From contig NZ_JBBVMF010000010.1 in NCBI RefSeq assembly GCF_038150125.1, positions 109,698 through 173,697 on the forward strand: 64,000 bases of DNA, read 5' to 3'. Positions 34,460 through 43,514 of the stretch are shown piece by piece. This DNA is from SW132 sp038150125 (GTDB lineage Bacteria > Bacteroidota > Rhodothermia > Balneolales > Balneolaceae). The notes beneath the pieces are model-generated. The model ran no database searches, was not told where the DNA came from, and saw only the letters and a list, made by a program, of their open reading frames with translations. Made by a program: the position numbers and the translations under genes. Every line of letters starts with the position of its first letter. The first letter of the stretch is position 1.

Positions 34460-36176
34460 AAATTACCAGTGTCACATCATCAAACTGATGCCCGCCTGCA
34501 AACTCTGTTACAGACTTGATAATTTTGTCCCGGATAACAGACGAGCGCTCGTTCCTGTTATTACGAATTACCTCATACAGGCGCTCCATCCCAAATTCCT
34601 CTTCCATATCTTCTGATTGAGCCTCATTTACGCCATCGGTAAAACATACCACAAGATCACCGGGCTCAAGCGTCACGTCTTTTGACTCGTAGGGTGCCAT
34701 ACTTTCCATAGCGCCAAGCAGCAGCCCGCCTTCAGAAAGCTCGCTAAAATTGTCTGATCCTTTACGCAGCAAAAGTGGCGGATTGTGCCCGGCGTTTACA
34801 TACTTAAAGACTCTTGTATTATGGTGATACTTTCCCCAGAAAAACGTAATGAACTTATCACTTGGGGTATTTGCAAAAATAAGGTCGTTTATCCGTTCCG
34901 TGGCCAGTGTCAGCGTAATATCGAACGGTAGTAAGATGTGCAACATCGACTGTAGATTTGCCATCAGTAAAGCTGCGGGAAACCCTTTTCCCGTTACATC
35001 AGCAATCGCAAAAATATGATTACCGTCGGGCGTTTCCGCTACATCGAAATAGTCACCGCCTACTTGGTAAGAACTAACGGTGATGGCTGATAGATCGAGG
35101 CCTTTTACATCTGGAATAGGATCGGGCAGCAGTCTGTTTTGAATGGATTTGGCAAGTAATAGTTCTTCCTCCATCCGCTCTTTTTCAATTCGTTCTTCAA
35201 GCAGATAAGTTCTTTGAATAGAGTTTACTGCAAGGTTGGCAAGTGACTTCAGGAAATTATAGTCGCTTTCAGTCAGAGGCTTTTCATTAGCCCTGTGCCC
35301 AACACCAATCACTGCTATTTTTCGTCCCTGAACTGAAATACTAATCAGCGAACAAATACCTGATGTCTTAAGTGATGGGATCGATTCGCCAAGTTCTTCG
35401 GTAACGTGAGTAATCTCTTCTGTGCTGTCGAACAGCTTTTGGAGTATATCGGGTGAAGAGGCCCCGGAAAAATTACTGGATGTAAGCATCTCTATACCGT
35501 CTCCAGTTCTGTAAATCAAAAAGAACGATCGAATGAGAAGCTGCCCCATCAGGGCAAACTTAAAAATGCGGGATATTTTATCCCGGTTCGACAGCAAATT
35601 GAATTCTTTGGAGAGGTCAAACAGTGTGTTCAGCTCATGAATTCGCTGGTCGAGTTTGCGATTTGCCTGGTTCAGCTGATCGATAATACGGCTGTTGGCA
35701 ACCGCCGTAGATGAAATGATACAGAGACTCTCGACAAACTCCAGCTCTTCTTCTGTAAAATCATTTTGAGTAAACTTCTGTGATATCACAAGAAAACCAA
35801 GGTGGCTTGTGCTGGTTCTCAAATTGAAAAGGACGCCGCCGGGAAGGAGAGAATTTAACTTGTTCGAGGTATCACGGAGATCTTTTAATTGAAAATGTGG
35901 TTGATCAAGATCTTCAGCATCCAGATTCAGAGTTAAAGTACTAATCTTTTTAAGATCAGCGCTGCCCTTTGCGGCATGTACCGAATAAATAGATCGTTCA
36001 TCATCATAAAGAAGTATGGCGGCTCTCGAGACCAGTAGTTTACCCATCGAAATTCTTACCAGGTTTTCCAGAACAAACTGAACGTCCTTGGCTTCAATGA
36101 GTACACGGCTGGTTTCTAATACCGTTTTGAGATCTAATCGCGAGCGCTGCCTGGCATTTTGATGAGAAGGTGTCAC
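34446..36176 (-). CDS. PP2C/SpoIIE-type serine phosphatase with GAF region (RsbU-like)
   Basis: Regulatory phosphatase of a partner-switching cascade that should dephosphorylate the STAS antagonist encoded two genes upstream. The 576-residue protein starts at a GTG (36174-36176), 5 bp after the kinase gene. Residues about 20-165 and 190-330 look like GAF domains (VLIEAKDVQFVLENLVRISM and HELNTLFDLSKEFNLLSNRD). The phosphatase domain, about 345-576, shows LAKSIQNRLLPDPIPDVKGL, SYQVGGDYFDVAETPDGNHI FAIADVTGKGFPAALLMANL, NAGHNPPLLLRKG, and VVCFTDGVNEAQ. Metal-binding aspartates are present. No receiver domain, so its input comes through the GAF-like region. Confidence 0.92.
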   Translation of the reverse strand: MTPSHQNARQRSRLDLKTVLETSRVLIEAKDVQFVLENLVRISMGKLLVSRAAILLYDDERSIYSVHAAKGSADLKKISTLTLNLDAEDLDQPHFQLKDLRDTSNKLNSLLPGGVLFNLRTSTSHLGFLVISQKFTQNDFTEEELEFVESLCIISSTAVANSRIIDQLNQANRKLDQRIHELNTLFDLSKEFNLLSNRDKISRIFKFALMGQLLIRSFFLIYRTGDGIEMLTSSNFSGASSPDILQKLFDSTEEITHVTEELGESIPSLKTSGICSLISISVQGRKIAVIGVGHRANEKPLTESDYNFLKSLANLAVNSIQRTYLLEERIEKERMEEELLLAKSIQNRLLPDPIPDVKGLDLSAITVSSYQVGGDYFDVAETPDGNHIFAIADVTGKGFPAALLMANLQSMLHILLPFDITLTLATERINDLIFANTPSDKFITFFWGKYHHNTRVFKYVNAGHNPPLLLRKGSDNFSELSEGGLLLGAMESMAPYESKDVTLEPGDLVVCFTDGVNEAQSEDMEEEFGMERLYEVIRNNRNERSSVIRDKIIKSVTEFAGGHQFDDVTLVIFKAH

Positions 36177-36181
36177 TATAA

Positions 36182-36616
36182 TTATGTTCTGTATTTACAC
36201 ATTACCATTTTATTGGAGTCCTCTTCGCGGCCGTATGAAACATCATCCATGAGAGAGTGAATTAAATAGACGCCCATTCCGCCACGTTTTTTCTGCTTAA
36301 TTTTTTCTTTGATGTCAGGCTGGGGGAAAGTTCTGAGGTTGAACGTTGTTCCGGTATCAAACAGCTCAATACAAACTCGATCATCTTTAAATATCACTTC
36401 AATCTCTATGGTGTGATTTTCTTCACCATTGTAAGCATGCTTAATAATATTGGTGATAGCCTCATCCACAGCAAGCCTTATATCAGCGATTTGCTGGTGT
36501 TCAAAGCCATGGGATGTAGCGTGCTGTGCCACAAAATTTCTGATCTCAGAGAGATTTTTTGTGGATGCCGGTATTGTTTTCCGATATGTTGTGTTCGTAC
36601 CCAAATGCAGACTCAC
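36182..36616 (-). CDS. RsbW/SpoIIAB-type serine kinase (anti-sigma-like ATPase)
   Basis: HATPase_c_2 protein that binds and phosphorylates a STAS antagonist and, in the classic systems, sequesters a sigma factor. The 144 residues show EHQQIADIRLAVDEAITNII KHAYNG (N box) and CIELFDTGTTFNLRTFP followed by KKRGGMGVYLIHSLMDDVSY (G box). The start is GTG (36614-36616), directly abutting the stop of the STAS gene, so the two are translationally coupled. No sigma-F/B-type gene is in the window, so the target may be a different protein. Confidence 0.92.
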   Translation of the reverse strand: MSLHLGTNTTYRKTIPASTKNLSEIRNFVAQHATSHGFEHQQIADIRLAVDEAITNIIKHAYNGEENHTIEIEVIFKDDRVCIELFDTGTTFNLRTFPQPDIKEKIKQKKRGGMGVYLIHSLMDDVSYGREEDSNKMVMCKYRT

Positions 36617-36967
36617 TTATGAGTTAGAGAACTTATCAATTGCTTCAGATTCGTCATCCAGAATATCATATAGAGCAGGAAATCCAAGGAGGTCGAAAAC
36701 ATTGTAGACTTTTTTATTCATATTTGTAAGCTTTATGTCTCCTCCTTCGCTTCTTACATCTTCGATATAGGCCATGAAAACACCAAGACCGGCACTTGCT
36801 ATATAGTCGAGCTGATCGAAATTCACAACTATTCTAAGATTTTCGCGGGCAATAAGGTCTTGTAAAACAGCTTCAAGTTCAGAAGCGGTGTGAGCATCCA
36901 GTTCACCTTGCAAATCTAAAATCGTGCATCCGAGCTTACTTCTTTGATTAATGCTAAAAGTATTCAT
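36617..36967 (-). CDS. STAS-domain anti-sigma factor antagonist
   Basis: Single STAS domain of the SpoIIAA/RsbV type. I use the ATG at 36965-36967 (MNTFSINQRSKLGCTILDLQ), giving 116 residues; the frame runs 20 codons further. The domain shows LQGELDAHTASELEAVLQDL, IVVNFDQLDYIASAGLGVFM AYIEDVR, and IKLTNMNKKVYNVFDLLGF. The Ser in YIASAGLG is the expected phosphorylation site. It is the first gene of a three-gene minus-strand operon with the kinase and the SpoIIE phosphatase. Confidence 0.92.
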   Translation of the reverse strand: MNTFSINQRSKLGCTILDLQGELDAHTASELEAVLQDLIARENLRIVVNFDQLDYIASAGLGVFMAYIEDVRSEGGDIKLTNMNKKVYNVFDLLGFPALYDILDDESEAIDKFSNS

Positions 36968-37080
36968 GTAATATTGGAGTTGTGTTAGGTGGATGCTCAA
37001 ATATAGAATTATCGAGTCAGGGGGCAAAGTTAACTACGAATATTTGAGAAACGTTGTTACAGGAAAGCAGAAAAAAATAA

Positions 37081-37107
37081 GGCATCACACGTATCCGGCG
37101 TGATGCC
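37081..37107 (-). terminator. Terminator of the SPOR lipoprotein gene
   Basis: GGCATCACACG / CGGCGTGATGCC form a stem of at least 8 bp with further pairing. Read on the minus strand, it is followed by TTATTTTTTT. Located 140 bp past the SPOR gene stop. Confidence 0.75.
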
Positions 37108-37249
37108 CTGACTATTCATCAAGAGAGACGCTACTTGAGCGCATTCACAGTATAGTAAAAAAGTTTGTGAATTAACAGCAGAAAAAACGTAATCTACTCA
37201 TTCAGAACAATTTAGGCGTATTCGACTAAGTGTATTACGCGATATAATA

Positions 37250-37768
37250 TTAATTACTCTGCATGGCATCTTTTTCAACAGGCTGTCCGATTCTGCTTAT
37301 CCATGATGCAGTTCCGTATTCCTCTTCCAGTTCAGACTTAAGCCTTTGTGCCATTTCACGTGAGTCAAACTCTCCAACTCTGACTCTGTACCACACATTT
37401 CCCGTATCCTCATTACCATACGATACAACATAAGCCTGATCATATCCTCTGTTAATCCATTGATTAGCCTGCTGTTGAGCCTTCTGCTGAGATCTCCACG
37501 CTTCAATCTGAACAACATACTCTCCATCTTCTGAATATTCAATCCGGTTTTGCTGCTGTTCCTGCTCCTGAGCCGCTGCGAGGCTGTCTTCTCTTGCCTG
37601 TGCAATACTATCCTGTCTCATCTGCTCCATTTCGGCTTCATATACCTGTTCTAATGAATCCTGTACTGCTTCTGTAGTTTGCTCAACTTCAGGCTCCTCG
37701 GGCGAACAAGCCTGAAATAATGCAATTGTAAAAAAAATAGTTGTTATATAGATCAGCGCTGATTTCAT
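37250..37768 (-). CDS. SPOR-domain lipoprotein
   Basis: Cell-envelope lipoprotein with a C-terminal SPOR domain, which binds denuded glycan strands of septal peptidoglycan. The signal MKSALIYITTIFFTIALFQA CS ends at the lipid Cys. Residues about 30-80 are a charged, Gln/Glu-rich coil (EQVYEAEMEQMRQDSIAQAR; AAQEQEQQQN). The SPOR domain, about 82-165, includes YVVQIEAWRSQQKAQQQANQ WINRGY and VWYRVRVGEFDSREMAQRLK SELEEEYG. Length 172. It precedes its own terminator; the next gene on this strand is the STAS gene, separated by about 280 bp. Confidence 0.88.
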   Translation of the reverse strand: MKSALIYITTIFFTIALFQACSPEEPEVEQTTEAVQDSLEQVYEAEMEQMRQDSIAQAREDSLAAAQEQEQQQNRIEYSEDGEYVVQIEAWRSQQKAQQQANQWINRGYDQAYVVSYGNEDTGNVWYRVRVGEFDSREMAQRLKSELEEEYGTASWISRIGQPVEKDAMQSN

Positions 37769-38228
37769 GGCAGAAGGTTATGTTAATAGTTATTAGTCAC
37801 ATATGTAAAAATACAATATTAATTATACCTGTGAAATGTATTTCTGATCTTATTGAAATGAAAAAGTTAATTTTTTGACATGCCCGATTAACGCCCGTGT
37901 CTCATTCGGGCCGGTATTATATGATATTGTCACTCAACATTTTAGCTGCATGTAAGGATTCGAATGTATCCGATGGATGGAGCTTCCGGCAGATATTGAA
38001 TTACGGTGGATTCAACTTATTCGGTATATGATTTAACTATTCCCGGATGATTGTGGATTTGAATCTTTACATGCAAATTGCTTGAAACTCACTCATTATC
38101 TGAGTCATCTTCATTACCGATACATTTTAGATGATGAGGTTTACGGTATCAGAAATATTCGCTATTTTATATAGACTGAATTTAAATAAGCTGGTGCTTC
38201 CGCTGGATAACCCCGTTAGAAACAAAAG
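37769..38228. other. Intergenic stretch upstream of the ABC ATPase gene
   Basis: About 460 bp without a supported gene. It holds the inverted-repeat pair listed separately and a GGGCCGGTATTATATGATATT stretch that may be part of a promoter. Nothing else recognised. Confidence 0.5.
37948..38074. repeat. Imperfect inverted repeat pair enclosing about 90 bp
   Basis: GCATGTAAGGATTCGAAT at 37948-37965 is repeated in inverse orientation near 38056-38074 (GATTTGAATCTTTACATGC), differing at two positions. The enclosed DNA has no frame. It could be a small non-autonomous mobile element or the arms of a regulatory RNA. Confidence 0.5.
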
Positions 38229-39272
38229 ATGTTACTAGTCGTTGATCAAATTGAAAAATCCTACGAAAAAAACAATCCTGTTGTAAAACAGGTGACGTTT
38301 CATGTGGGGAAAGACGAAATATTTGCTCTCCTCGGACCGAGTGGTTGTGGAAAGACGACGACACTGCGGCTTATTTCCGGTTTCGAAAAACCAGATTCTG
38401 GTTTTGTGATGCTTAACGGCGAGATCCTCTCATCAACCGGAAACCATGTGCCGCCTCAAAAAAGGGGTATTGGGTTTGTATTTCAGGATTATGCATTGTT
38501 TCCGCATATGACAGCACTTGAAAATGTTGCTTTCGGGTTAACCGATCTGCCTAAGCATAAGCGTAAAGTATTCGCTGAAGAGGTGTTGTGCAGAACGGGC
38601 ATGGGAGATTTTAAAGACCGGAGTCCCGCAGAGTTATCTGGCGGTCAACAGCAAAGAGTGGCCCTCGCCCGTGCAATTGCCCCGGAGCCGGAACTGATTT
38701 TACTTGATGAGCCGTTTTCAAATCTTGATGCCATGCTCCGAACTGTGACCCGCAAAGAGGTGCGGTCGATTATCAAGAAAGCCCGGATGAGCGCTGTGCT
38801 TGTAACACACGACCAGGAAGAAGCCCTTTCGTTTGCTGATAGAGTTGGCGTAATGAATAACGGGAGAATTGAACAGATCGGCACGCCGGAAGAAGTTTAC
38901 TATAAGCCAAAAACTAAATTTGTAGCACAGTTTCTCGGGAAAACAAACCTGTTCGAAGCAGATGTCAACAATACCGATTATGTTGATACAAATCTTGGGT
39001 TGATGCGGCTGAACTGCCGGGCACAGGGACACATTACCTGTTCAATCCGTCCGGAGCATCTCACACTCGAGAAACCAAATGGTACTACTGATGAATCGAA
39101 ACTTGGCATAATTGCAGCAAGAGAGTTTAAAGGCCACGATATTACCTACCATGTAGAGTTTGGAAGTGACCGCTACATTGTTCATACCGATAACAGGGTG
39201 CTATTTGAACCAAGCGATGAAGTTGTCGTGAAGCCCCTTGAACCGGCTGTGGTACTCGAAGAAGAGGACTGA
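38229..39272 (+). CDS. ABC transporter ATP-binding protein (FbpC/PotA/CysA type)
   Basis: Nucleotide-binding subunit of an importer of the iron/polyamine/sulfate type. Motifs: Walker A LLGPSGCGKTTTLRLISGFE, Q-loop region VFQDYALFPHMTALENVAFG, signature ELSGGQQQRVALARAIAPEP, Walker B LILLDEPFSNLDAM and H-loop LVTHDQEEALSFADRVGVM. Residues about 240-347 form a TOBE-type domain with CSIRPEHLTLEKP. At 347 residues it is complete. No permease or binding protein gene flanks it: upstream is a 460-bp gap and downstream is a DUF5686 gene. It must pair with membrane subunits encoded elsewhere. Confidence 0.92.
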   Translation: MLLVVDQIEKSYEKNNPVVKQVTFHVGKDEIFALLGPSGCGKTTTLRLISGFEKPDSGFVMLNGEILSSTGNHVPPQKRGIGFVFQDYALFPHMTALENVAFGLTDLPKHKRKVFAEEVLCRTGMGDFKDRSPAELSGGQQQRVALARAIAPEPELILLDEPFSNLDAMLRTVTRKEVRSIIKKARMSAVLVTHDQEEALSFADRVGVMNNGRIEQIGTPEEVYYKPKTKFVAQFLGKTNLFEADVNNTDYVDTNLGLMRLNCRAQGHITCSIRPEHLTLEKPNGTTDESKLGIIAAREFKGHDITYHVEFGSDRYIVHTDNRVLFEPSDEVVVKPLEPAVVLEEED

Positions 39273-39365
39273 TCGCCTCAAACAAAACTGAGATTCTATC
39301 GCAACGCTGGACTTACTGTATGCGTATGAGTGGCATCCCCCCCGACTTAAATCAAACCACTTGTA

Positions 39366-41744
39366 ATGACTCTTTCCCGTCCCTTGCTTCTGCTCATTGC
39401 GTTTCTGTTTGCTATATCATACCAAGCCGCCCAAGGCCAGACAGTCAACGGAATTATAACAGACGCCAAAAGCGGGGAGCCTCTTCCGTCGGCCACTGTA
39501 CTCTATGAGGGTACGTTTCGTGGCACAATAGCCAATCTGGAAGGTGAATTTTCGATTGATGTAGACCAGTTTCCCGCTACACTCCTGATCCGATATATAG
39601 GCTACGAAAGCGAAAAGCTTGAATTGACTGAGCAGCCAGCTGATACCCTGCAAGTTCGCTTGAATCCATCTGTAACCGAGCTTGGCGAAATCGTGGTAAC
39701 AGACCAGGACCCGGGGCTATCCATCATGGAACGCGTTATCGCGAGAAAACAGCTGTGGCGAGCAGAGCTTAATACCTATGAGGTGGATGCTTTTACTCGC
39801 CAGGTACTTAAAAATGATACGTCTATTGTGTCTATCACCGAAAGCGGAACCCGTTCTTTTTGGGACCGCGAACAGGGGCATCGGGAGATTCAGCTTTACA
39901 GAAGGCAGACCACAAATATCGGGGCCGATCAAAACTTTGCAGGTGTACGGTTTCTCCCAAACTTCTATGACAATAATATAACGGTAGCGGGTTATGAAAT
40001 GGTAGGGATCACGCACCCGGATGCCCTGAGCTACTATGACTTCAGGTTGGTTGAGACAACACAAATTGACGGTGACCCCGTGTATGTCATCAACATTATT
40101 CCGGCCCGTCGATTACAGCCTCTTTTTATCGGAACCGCTTATGTTCACGGTGTTGACTATGCACTTCTTGAAGTTAATTTAAAGCCAAATAGTGTGGTTT
40201 CCTTTCCGCCTCCAATAAAGGAATTTAATCTTTCATACCGTCAGCAGTACAGTAATTTTGATGGAAATATTTGGCTGCCGATTGATATGCGAATCGATGG
40301 AACGGTTCGGATTGAGATGGTGGGCCTGAGGTTCCCGGCAATAAAATTTAACCAGACCTCACGGCTGTCGGAATACAAGGTAAATGTCGATCTCCCCGAT
40401 TCTTTATATGAGCAGGAGGATGTTCTCACGCGTGTAGATGCAGACAGTATGGCCGATTTTTCCAGGCAAATGGTTCCGCTAACAAGGGAGGAAGAGCTTG
40501 CCTACGAATCAATTGACAGTACAAATACACTTGAAAAAGCATTTAAGCCCGAAGGATTTCTATCGGGCCTCGTAATGGATGACGAGGATAGCCAATCCGT
40601 TGCGATGGGATTAGGATCAATTCTGCCGTCAGGTCTTGAGTTGAAAGGCAGCTTTAATCGGGTTGATGGATTTAATGCAGGGTTCGGTTACCGGAATGTG
40701 ATTAATGAGATCGGGCTTGATGCGTCTGCTTATTCCAGCTATAGTTTTCATGCAGACTTTCTTAATTACGGGGCCGGAATTCGCCAGAAAATACCGGTTA
40801 AAGATTCAAGAACACAGATATTTTTGATGGGTAATTACGACAATCACATTACCGCAATACACAGCGGCAGCATCTACAGTAGTTTTATGAATGGTTTTCA
40901 AGCCGTTCTGGGTGGTGTGGATTATTTTGATTATTTCCGGCAAGAGAGATACTCGGCGGGTATTGACGTGAGGCGGCTTTTACCGTTAATGGATGTGTCA
41001 CTTTCCTTTGTCTCAGGCAGGGATCAATCCATTCAAACCGGGGAAAACACGATTTATGATTACAGTTTGTTTGGATGGCATAATATCAGACGGCCGAATT
41101 TGCCGGTAACAGAGGGGCAAATAAATACAATGCAGCTGACTTTGGATCTGAACAGGCAAAATTCAACATTTGGAGTAAGTGGTAGCCGCCAGCTGAGATT
41201 GTCAGCCGAGCGATCGGTACCGGCACTGGGAAGTGACGTGATGTTTACAAAACTGAGCATGAGCGCGAACTGGAATATGGAAACATTCTTTAGAAGACGC
41301 GTTTTTGCAAATACGCTCGATCTGAAGTTTTCTGCAGGCGTTTTGATGGGAGACCACGTTACCCAGAAGATGGGAGTGGTTGATGGATCACTGTCAGGGT
41401 TTACGCCATTCGGTACACTAAAAACCAGGCGAAACCGGCCCTTTACAGGCAGTGAGTACTGGACTGTATCAGCCGAGCATAATTTCAGGACAATTCCGTT
41501 TGAGCTGATGGGTCTCAAACCCCTTGCAGACCGGGGTTGGGGAGTGATTATTTTTGGGGCAGCCGGTTATGCAGAATCTGATAATAACTCAATAATGACT
41601 CCATCAGACCTTACCACCAATAGAATACATATTGAGGCAGGAATAAGCCTGAACAGTATTTTTGGTATTATGAGAATTGACGTTGCAAAACGACTTGATG
41701 CCCAGGGAACCTTTATTGGAATTAGCGTACCCAGATATTTTTGA
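39366..41744 (+). CDS. DUF5686 and carboxypeptidase-like regulatory domain outer-membrane protein
   Basis: Large Bacteroidota outer-membrane protein. It begins with a signal peptide (MTLSRPLLLLIAFLFAISYQ AAQG). A carboxypeptidase-like domain follows, TVNGIITDAKSGEPLPSATV LYEG, GTIANLEGEFSIDV and IRYIGYESEKLEL, as in SusC-type proteins. The remaining about 690 residues match the DUF5686 layout: ERVIARKQLWRAELNTYEVD AFTRQVLKND, VAGYEMVGITHPDALSYYDF, FIGTAYVHGVDYALLEVNL, and a long C-terminal stretch of alternating beta-strands ending IFGIMRIDVAKRLDAQGTFI GISVPRYF. It probably forms a beta-barrel; no transport substrate is known for the family. Confidence 0.9.
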   Translation: MTLSRPLLLLIAFLFAISYQAAQGQTVNGIITDAKSGEPLPSATVLYEGTFRGTIANLEGEFSIDVDQFPATLLIRYIGYESEKLELTEQPADTLQVRLNPSVTELGEIVVTDQDPGLSIMERVIARKQLWRAELNTYEVDAFTRQVLKNDTSIVSITESGTRSFWDREQGHREIQLYRRQTTNIGADQNFAGVRFLPNFYDNNITVAGYEMVGITHPDALSYYDFRLVETTQIDGDPVYVINIIPARRLQPLFIGTAYVHGVDYALLEVNLKPNSVVSFPPPIKEFNLSYRQQYSNFDGNIWLPIDMRIDGTVRIEMVGLRFPAIKFNQTSRLSEYKVNVDLPDSLYEQEDVLTRVDADSMADFSRQMVPLTREEELAYESIDSTNTLEKAFKPEGFLSGLVMDDEDSQSVAMGLGSILPSGLELKGSFNRVDGFNAGFGYRNVINEIGLDASAYSSYSFHADFLNYGAGIRQKIPVKDSRTQIFLMGNYDNHITAIHSGSIYSSFMNGFQAVLGGVDYFDYFRQERYSAGIDVRRLLPLMDVSLSFVSGRDQSIQTGENTIYDYSLFGWHNIRRPNLPVTEGQINTMQLTLDLNRQNSTFGVSGSRQLRLSAERSVPALGSDVMFTKLSMSANWNMETFFRRRVFANTLDLKFSAGVLMGDHVTQKMGVVDGSLSGFTPFGTLKTRRNRPFTGSEYWTVSAEHNFRTIPFELMGLKPLADRGWGVIIFGAAGYAESDNNSIMTPSDLTTNRIHIEAGISLNSIFGIMRIDVAKRLDAQGTFIGISVPRYF

Positions 41745-42049
41745 TTTGACCGGAGAAGTGTTGACGTTAAAAGCGGTTTAAATGGATATCTAACAACGCT
41801 TTTTTTACACCTCTGAGGCTCTCTTTTCTGATCTTTATTTATGCATGCATACATGCAACCAAGAGGAACTAATTTATCCGTGTTAATAAATCAAACACAG
41901 GTTACCTATACAAGTGTGAGTGGAGAATATATTCCATGCATTCAAAATAGTTTGAATGAGCAGAAATCAGAAGTGAGATGTTAACGCCGGGTCTATTTTT
42001 AAGTGGATGAATTCGTAAACGGAAGAGATAACTAGAATTTAAAGGAATA
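41745..42049. other. Intergenic stretch before the shared terminator
   Basis: About 305 bp between the convergent DUF5686 and OmpA genes. No frame or repeat recognised. Confidence 0.45.
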
Positions 42050-42081
42050 AAAAAAGGCGAGTGAAAATCACTCGCCTTTTT
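42050..42081. terminator. Bidirectional terminator between convergent DUF5686 and OmpA genes
   Basis: AAAAAGGCGAGTGA-AAA-TCACTCGCCTTTTT: a perfect 14-bp palindrome arm with A and T runs at the ends, so it can stop transcription from both sides. Confidence 0.92.
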
Positions 42082-42107
42082 CGCATCAAATATATGTTAT
42101 GTACTTA

Positions 42108-43082
42108 TTAGTACTGTACCGGGTCTACAGCATCATAACTTGCTGGTGAGTACTGATAAGGATTCAATGGATGAGTCTCTGCACGTCTGTTTTGCTCACA
42201 GCCAGGAGTGTTCTCATCTTGTTCTGCTTCAGAACATGGTACGGGTGCTTTTCCTAAGCCACGGCTTTCAATTCTGTCTTCGCTGATTCCGTTGTCGGTA
42301 TAAAAGCTGACAACAGAGCTTGCGCGGCGGAGACTAAGTCGGAGGTTATATTGATCGCCACCAACATGATCTGTGTATGCATCAACACGAACTCTGAATG
42401 CGGGAATATCCAAGAGTGTCTCAACATTTTCTGATAGTCTCTGTGCAGCACGGTCGGTAATGTCAGATTTATCGAAGTTGAAATATATTGTGGTAAGCTC
42501 TTCAATATAAGCAGGATCATTGGCATCGAGTGGGTCTGTGCCCATTTCGATTTCCTGGCCATCAGCAAACCCTTCTCCATCCGTGTCAGGATTGAGAGGC
42601 TCTGTGCCGTATTCATTTACTTCCTCTCCATCCGAAAGCCCATCGCTATCGGTATCCGCATTTAATGCGTCTGTGTAATACTCATTTACTTCTTGTCCAT
42701 CAGAAAGGCCGTCGCTATCGCTGTCGGAGTCGAGTGGATCAGTGCCATAGACTGTTACTTCATCACCATCGGTGAGGTTATCATTGTCGGAGTCATCGTT
42801 CAGAGGGTCGGTTCCATGTACGTTTATTTCGTCATAGTCATTGAGCCCGTCGTTATCAGTATCTGGTGATAGTGGGTCAGTGCCGTGCTCATAAATTTCA
42901 TCATAGTCGTTTAAGCTATCTCCATCGGTATCTCTTTCCATCAGCTGCTCATCAGATAGAGACATCAGCCATTCAAGTGTTACAGGATCGGGTTCCGGGC
43001 CAGGGCCGCTTGTTCCGCATCCATAAAAAGTTAACCCTGAAATTAAAAGGGCTGTTAAGATATATTTTGGTGATTTTAGCAT
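42108..43082 (-). CDS. OmpA-family lipoprotein with thrombospondin type 3 repeats
   Basis: Outer-membrane-anchored peptidoglycan-binding lipoprotein. The signal MLKSPKYILTALLISGLTFY GC ends at the lipid Cys. Residues about 52-190 hold six or so calcium-binding thrombospondin type 3-like repeats of about 23 residues, such as DTDNDGLNDYDEINVHGTDP L and DSDSDGLSDGQEVNEYYTDA L. The C-terminal OmpA domain, about 195-310, reads TIYFNFDKSDITDRAAQRLS and VRVDAYTDHVGGDQYNLRLS LRRASSVVSFYTDNGISEDR I, then CEQNRRAET. The D and R of the peptidoglycan-binding site are retained. Length 324. A cysteine pair (PCSEAEQDENTPGCEQ) may close a disulfide. Confidence 0.93.
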   Translation of the reverse strand: MLKSPKYILTALLISGLTFYGCGTSGPGPEPDPVTLEWLMSLSDEQLMERDTDGDSLNDYDEIYEHGTDPLSPDTDNDGLNDYDEINVHGTDPLNDDSDNDNLTDGDEVTVYGTDPLDSDSDSDGLSDGQEVNEYYTDALNADTDSDGLSDGEEVNEYGTEPLNPDTDGEGFADGQEIEMGTDPLDANDPAYIEELTTIYFNFDKSDITDRAAQRLSENVETLLDIPAFRVRVDAYTDHVGGDQYNLRLSLRRASSVVSFYTDNGISEDRIESRGLGKAPVPCSEAEQDENTPGCEQNRRAETHPLNPYQYSPASYDAVDPVQY

Positions 43083-43225
43083 AAAAGAATCCTCTGTACG
43101 GTTAGTAAAATATTAGAATGCTTAATTTATATATTAATATCAAAAATACACAACAAACGATCTCAAACAAAAACCTTTTTTTGGATTCTGTTAAGAAATC
43201 GTGATATATTGGCACCTCATTGAAT

Positions 43226-43299
43226 GGGGCTATAGCTCAGCTGGCTAGAGCGTCGCGCTGGCAGCGCGAAGGTCCGGGGTTCGAATCCCCGTAGCTCCA
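43226..43299 (+). tRNA. tRNA-Ala(GGC)
   Basis: A complete 74-nt cloverleaf: acceptor GGGGCTA/TAGCTCC (one G-U), D stem GCTC/GAGC, anticodon stem TCGCG/CGCGA around CTGGCAG (anticodon GGC), and T stem CGGGG/CCCCG around TTCGAAT. Discriminator A at 43299; CCA not encoded. It has the G3-U70 pair that identifies alanine tRNAs. Confidence 0.97.
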
Positions 43300-43514
43300 C
43301 TCTTTTCGAGATTACAAGTTTGTTGTAATTTTTGAGTTTTTAGTCAAATTTTCAAGCTCATCACGGCAAGTATTTACTTACCATAAGGCTTTACTGATCA
43401 AACTTAATCGCAATATATTGATCACAAATCTTCTGTGTTCATATAAGTGTAAAGATTTTGGGAGTCTATATGTTCCAACGAATTACGATTTATTATCAAT
43501 CTCAATAAGGCCTG

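Noticed and set aside
43211..43225. TGGCAC box resembling a sigma-54 promoter before tRNA-Ala
   Set aside because: The -12 half (TTGC) is missing at the required spacing.
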